From NCBI GenBank assembly GCA_029844215.1, contig CM056724.1, positions 30,170,446 through 30,234,445 on the forward strand: a DNA stretch of 64,000 nt, in the 5' to 3' direction. The translations under genes were made by a program, and so were the position numbers. The stretch comes from Przewalskia tangutica (lineage: Eukaryota; Streptophyta; Magnoliopsida; Solanales; Solanaceae). Positions 59,488 to 64,000 of this stretch are shown here, piece after piece (the stretch's first letter is position 1; every line of letters begins with the position of its first letter). The notes under the pieces are model-generated. The model was not told the origin of the DNA. It saw only the letters and a list, made by a program, of their open reading frames with translations, and did not search any database.

Positions 59488-59500
59488 ATCCCCTCTTGGA
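59488..59500 (-). other. Polypurine tract of Copia E
   Basis: The plus strand reads atcccctcttgga. On minus this is TCCAAGAGGGGAT, the same tract as in Copia D. Confidence 0.75.
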
Positions 59501-60120
59501 AGAGATTTTGGTGCACACACATGGTGTTTTCTTTCAGCAATCTTTTAGCGGATAGATATTGCATCTGGAGAGGTAGTCGGAGCTTTGAACCTTCCATAGT
59601 AGAATACCATCAGACATATTTACTGCGCGGTGAATGTGATGTCTTGAACCGTCAGTGTTTAGTATATGCCAAGATAATGATACCAACACAACAACTCTCC
59701 ATTACTCGTTTTATCCTTTAGTTTTGTCCGTTGTGGCCATGGACACGTCTTGAATTCTTAAGTGCTTCAATTGAGGCCGGCCAGTCCTCACACTTAAATA
59801 GGTGATCTCCTACAAGGTATTCTGATATACCCAACTTTACAAGTCTTAGGAACCATTAAAAGTTTCCCCAAACCTAACATCAACTGTTGAGGATTATTAT
59901 AGGTTTGGAAACTTAACCTCTTACCACTTTGCAGGTAGCACTTGATGTCTATCACGGGAACGACCTTGGATTCATGTTTCTATGTAGGAACATTATCCGA
60001 AGTGCTCTTGCTTCCATCGAAGCGCTCCAATGAACTTTTACGGCTTGGTTTTCCCATTGAACCTAATTTCTGGGATCTCCAGTCTCTTAGGTTGGGTGTC
60101 CGCGGTATCAGTTCTTAGTG
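59501..60120 (-). other. Copia E 3' non-coding region, conserved with Copia D
   Basis: Reverse complement of this segment aligns along its length with 36646-37258. Blocks of 12-20 identical bases recur every few dozen positions, and indels are few. Reading frames are not preserved, so conservation is at the RNA or DNA level or reflects recent common origin. Confidence 0.7.
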
Positions 60121-62560
60121 ATTGGGTTTAAGCCCATCCCCTAGACGGCAGAACTCTTGATCTTAGGGTTGTCCCTTAATTAAAAGGTCCAATATATCCT
60201 CTGATTTAGATATCAAGGATGTGTCACCCGATCAACTGACATACGGTCTTATGTCTGTGACAGATATGCCCATAAGCCGTCATTCGTGTTCTCGCAGTGT
60301 CAAACTAGAGCAGGCACGAGTTACCCCCAAGAAGGGGCATCCTCTAAGAGGTCGTGAAGTTACTCAACTTCTCACCATCCTTTGTGCGAAGCGATGAACT
60401 ACGATTCCATCATGAATCGTCCGATGCAAGGTTTGCTTAGAGGATTTTCCTAAGACACACCATGCACATTGGTGTTCTTCAGGTCTTATGTCCAGTTTGC
60501 ATCATTTTGTTCTCCCAGAATCACTAGACATCCAGAATACCATAGATCACAGATAAGTGAATAATTCAGATGTCGTCACATCCGATTCAACGCCTTCTGT
60601 TGATCATTTCCAGAATCATGAGTGAACCTTAGTTCCACTGGTCTTCTTTTATGAACCAATATCAGGTCAATTGTAGTGTGACCTGAGCATATCTCTCCTG
60701 GCATATGGGTGCACCATGATTCCAAATCAACTTTATGATTTAAATCCATTAGTGACTTCAACGAGACTGTCTAGCTCCTCATAGAGGAGTTTGAAATCAG
60801 ACCAGTCCGTTAGATGTCTTAGGGATTCCAACTCCTAAGATGTCATCTGCAATACCCATATCCTTTCACGTTGAAACATACATTTGAGGAGATACCATTT
60901 GATAGTAGAGTACGATCAAATGTGTAGTGCCAATACTTTGGGCTTGTTTCAGCCCGCACAGAGATTTGACAAGCCGACAGACTTTCTTCTCTTTCCTGGA
61001 ACCTCAACCCCTCTAGTTGTTCCGTATTACTTACTTTTTCCACTTTCGGACTTTTGGTTTTCCAACTGTTGTCTTTCTAACTTTAGAGTCAATGTTTCTG
61101 TAGTCAGATTCATTATTTCTATTTTATCTGAAACTTCCAGGACCAAATGTAGACATTTCTGGGACCATAAGAAATTTCAGTAAGAAGCCCAACAATCCTC
61201 AAGCCCAACTCTCCGGTTTGGAAGACTGTCTCAACATCCATGTCACGTAGGACTGCGGTGGCCCTGGATGTTAAACTATTCACATAGGAACACATGTCAT
61301 GTTAGTCGAGGCCTTATACCCGTCAATAGATTCATCTAATGTATACTCAACTCGAGTATCCACTTTTACAACCCAAAAGGTTTTTTTCCCGGAGGAAGAT
61401 CAATCATAACATAAGTATGGTTCTATCTGACGGAATCTATTTCTCTCTTTTTAGCTTCTTTCCAAAGCAATGATTTTGGAGTTGACAATTCTTAGTTAAT
61501 TGTCCATGGTACATTTCAACCATACAAGCTAGAAGGCCTGGAACAAGTCTTTGTCCCCTCCTTTGCTCCGGTTTGGTTCAACATCTACAATTCCTGATTT
61601 CAAACATTAGGTTCCGGATAGTCAGCAACTTCTGAGTCCTGTAGATTTGGAACGTCTCATTCCATATAATCAGGCCCTCGCATATTCTTTGTTAACCTCG
61701 AGCAATTACTTCATTTTCCTCTTCAAGGAAAGATAACTTCAAAGAATTCAGAACTCATGAGAGGCACCGCGGCTCCAATTGCTGGTCAGTGTCGTGGCCT
61801 ACGAGAAAGCGGCGGCGAAACTTGAAGAAGTTCTGGCGTCTCGGCCGCGACCCTGCGAGGCGTCGTGGCTCGAAACTTCGAAGTTTCGGCGTCTCAGCCG
61901 CGGCCCTGCAGGGAGGCGTCGTGGCTCAGAAACTTCAGAGAGTTTCTGGCGTCTCCGGCGCCGCGGCCCTGCAGGGAGGCGTCGTGGCTCAGAAACTTCA
62001 GAGAGTTTTCTGACGATGTCGGCGCTGGCTGGAGGCGCTGTGGCGCTTCATGGCTCTGCGGCGTTTCTGACTCATTTCATCTTTGTTCTTCAACAAAGGA
62101 TGCAATACGCAGTATCATCAATTAAGATCACAACGTAGTTGTCTTCCCCCTCTATTTGTACAAACTTCAAGTCACCCGAGTAGGTGTTACTAAGTTATAG
62201 AGGAGCCTACCTCACATTCATTTGAGGGTTTATGTTGACAGATGACAACAATCTCAATTTTGTTGACCTTTGAATGACTTTCTATTAAACGTGTCTTAAT
62301 CTATGATGACATAGATGCACGGATTACAAAATATATCATCCACTTGGCTACCATTTTACTGTACCACTTTTGGTTATTATCGACCTATGGTACATGAGGC
62401 GAAAAGCTCAAGCCATATTGTCCAACAACGTCCTTGACACCAAGTTTAGGACATGTATTACCTCGTTTAGAGTGATCTCATTTCTTAAGTCCTTTTGAAG
62501 ACAAACTTTTCAACTTCTTCTATTATGAATATAGCGTTGCTTCACATGAACAACCTTTTG
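60121..62560 (-). pseudogene. Copia E pol remnant (integrase, RT, RNase H), heavily degraded
   Basis: Reading down the minus strand: about 62330-62110 shows GAG-pre-integrase/integrase text (CEVG, RVT-like text, then ILIDDT). This is interrupted by the GC-rich array 61788-62050. About 61740-61390 holds the linker and DLPPGKKPFG (RT start). About 61020-60900 shows CRLVKSLCGLKQAQ, after which the piece that should hold YVDD is missing. About 60850-60780 reads ADDILGVGIPKTSNGLV. About 60470-60390 carries GKSSKQT and further RNase H fragments. Almost every domain has stops and shifts. It is a relative of Copia D; gag and protease are absent. Not functional. Confidence 0.65.
61788..62050. repeat. 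GC-rich tandem array inside Copia E
   Basis: Four units of about 56-70 bp. Each has 'gcgtcgtggctc', 'gaaacttc', 'gagtttctggcgtctc' and 'gcggccctgcag' in order, the middle two nearly identical. Composition and motifs match the GC-rich module of the D and E LTRs. The open frames across it are repeat artefacts. Confidence 0.8.
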
Positions 62561-62591
62561 ACCGTGGTTAGGTCGTAACTGGATCATATGC

Positions 62592-62817
62592 GATCTAGAC
62601 TCTCTGGCCCACTCCAGTTGCCTTGGCAGACTGAGTGTCCAATTTCTTTTCTGCCTATCTCTTGGCCTTCAGATCTATTGCGATCTGGTAACTCTGAACC
62701 ACTCCAGTCGCCCCTAGGTTGTGTATGACTGAGTGTCCAACATCGTCATGCTATGTGACGGATCTGGCCCACTCAAGTCGCCAGTTGGCAGACTGAGTGT
62801 CCAACATCGTCATGCCT
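62592..62817. repeat. Imperfect tandem repeat between Copia E pol and its 5' LTR
   Basis: Three units of roughly 75 bp. Each holds 'cccactccagt(t/c)gcc' or 'cccactcaagtcgcc' and 'gactgagtgtccaa'; the last two also hold 'catcgtcatgc'. It occupies the place where gag should be. Confidence 0.7.
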
Positions 62818-62978
62818 CTCTCATTTTTCAATGAAATTTGACGATTCTTGGCCCTACGGTCTACTCACTTAGTAGATTACACACGAGTAGAGACCAGATT
62901 CTCCAACATATTGAACCATGATGTTTAAGTCATTAAAGATGGACGGACCCAACCTCCATCAAAGATAAATTTCCAACA
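62815..62978 (-). repeat. Remnant of the 5' LTR of Copia E
   Basis: About 164 bp match the outer part of the 3' LTR (59335-59487) and end in the same TTTCCAACA. The rest of the LTR and the PBS are gone. The next five bases, atatt, would be the target duplication; I did not find its partner. Confidence 0.65.
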
Positions 62979-63660
62979 ATATTTACTATGGTCAAGTTTA
63001 AAGTGAAATCAATTTTTATTAATGAAGTGTGGTTTAGTAATTGAAGTGTATATAAAATAGCGAAACACACACTTCTCTCTGATCACGAATAAGAATTTTC
63101 TGTGCTTAGAGTCGAATCCAGAATTTCAAGAGAACGGATAGACCATTTCACTAAATAAAAGACATAAAAGTGTAGTAAATTTAGTTTTGATCCCTTGACA
63201 TTAAGGAAGTAAAATCAATGCTTAACCCGTGCACCACTCAATCAAATTTGACCATTTTATATTCCTTCTATTAATATTTGATATATTTTAAAAATTATAC
63301 ACATAATATAATGAGTTTAATCGGATGATGATGATTATGAGTTCACATGACCCATTTTTTGTACATAGTTTCGCCCCTGCCTATGCTCTCTCCGTTTTTC
63401 TTTTTCTGAGTAAAAATATTTGATATTTTCCAATTTTTGGATTAGATATTTTTAGTTTTCCAATATTTGGAGTCTGTCAGAATCAATTTTTGTTTGTTTG
63501 TTTTGGTTTTGGATAATAACTCCTTATTAAAATATATTTTCTGCAAAAAGTTTTCAATAAAGTCGAGAAATAAAGTACTCCATGTAAAAATATAGTAGGA
63601 AATAGCATTAACTTTCTCCTACAATACTTCTTTAATGCCTGCAGTTGCTAAAGTGTGTCT
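62979..63660. other. Intergenic DNA
   Basis: No gene. The text at 63355-63385 ('agtttcgcccctgcc') resembles the reversed end of a CAGGGGCG-type MITE without a clear partner. Confidence 0.4.
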
Positions 63661-63938
63661 GGGCACGTTTGGTACATTGTATTAGCTGGATTATATCGGA
63701 TAAAAAAAATAGTGTTTGGTGAGCGTTTTCAGTCGGACTGAATTGTATTATTTTTAAATATAGTAAACTCCAACTGCCATTTTTGAGACTCATCCCCTGA
63801 CCAGTACTAAAAATAAAAAATAAAAAAATACAGTACATTATATATTAATACTCTAATACCGTCCATTATATATTAATACATTTCAGTCTATTACAATAGC
63901 AAAATTATACAGTTCAGTACGACGTATCAAACGAGCCC
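63661..63938. mobile_element. MITE with GGGCNCGTTTGRTAC termini
   Basis: The left end gggcacgtttggtacattgt and the reverse of the right end, gggctcgtttgatacgtcgt, are inverted copies. 278 bp, AT-rich interior, no frame beyond chance. This is a PIF/Harbinger- or hAT-type MITE; the target duplication is not clear. Confidence 0.65.
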
Positions 63939-64000
63939 TTAAGATACTGTTTTTCCGTGTTCGGAACTGAAACAGAATGTTAATTTGGCTTATATGCCTG

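Noticed and set aside
61779..62138. 119-codon open frame and two overlapping frames
   Set aside because: The repeating peptides (GRRRGSETSES type) come from the GC-rich tandem array, open in three frames at once.
1..64000. CRISPR arrays, rRNA and tRNA genes
   Set aside because: Tandem repeats present are transposon minisatellites without unique spacers. No cloverleaf with A and B boxes or rRNA core sequence was recognised by eye; a tRNA/rRNA search was not possible here.

Overview
This is nuclear DNA of a flowering plant, probably a eudicot; the families seen (Tekay/Del-like LTRs beginning TGTCACGACCCG, Tnt1/Tork-like Copia, CCGG-rich hAT elements, TRIMs) fit Solanaceae, but that lineage call is inference. 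Almost the whole window is nested and decayed transposable elements. Only two short stretches look like host genes. I see no tRNA, rRNA, CRISPR array or bacterial-style operon.

Layout. 1-6963: a minus-strand large retrotransposon derivative (LARD) with an ORF-less 4.2 kb interior, a primer-binding site (PBS) and a 2.8 kb LTR. 7.9-9.8 kb: three DNA-transposon derivatives, one of them a non-autonomous hAT element with an 8-bp target duplication that carries a piece of a LINE ORF2. 9.9-12.9 kb: plus-strand Copia A, truncated. 12.9-22.0 kb: a second LARD-like element whose right LTR is split by another Ty3/gypsy relic (gag fragment, PBS, 3 kb LTR); it cuts into the gag of minus-strand Copia C. 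22.9 kb: a TRIM. 24.06-29.09 kb: Copia B, minus strand, structurally complete with two LTRs and a perfect 5-bp target duplication, but with broken reading frames. 29.3-31.2 kb: MITEs. 31.3-38.2 kb: Copia D (Tork/Tnt1-like), plus strand, with a 1,028-bp hAT element inserted in its reverse transcriptase between perfect 8-bp duplications. 39.6-41.6 kb: short-repeat DNA, a solo LTR and a MITE. 43.3-47.5 kb: a BED-finger hAT transposase pseudogene and a second hAT 5' fragment. 48.1-53.5 kb: plus-strand LTR element Z. 53.5-55.0 kb: a three-exon bZIP transcription-factor fragment of the ABI5/AREB/DPBF type, cut at its 5' side by the Z LTR and frameshifted in its last exon. 56.0-57.7 kb: Copia F remnant. 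58.2 kb: a possible isolated first exon. 58.6-63.0 kb: Copia E, minus strand, a decayed relative of D. 63.7 kb: a MITE.

Nothing in the window looks like a working multi-gene system. What deserves a second look is how these elements are built and how they interact: hAT capture of LINE sequence; CCGG-rich termini shared between a transposase-bearing hAT and a transposase-free one; a strongly conserved non-coding 3' region shared by Copia D and E; a GC-rich LTR module that recurs as a tandem array inside the E polyprotein; and the bZIP frameshift, which leaves a recognisable C-terminal motif one frame away.
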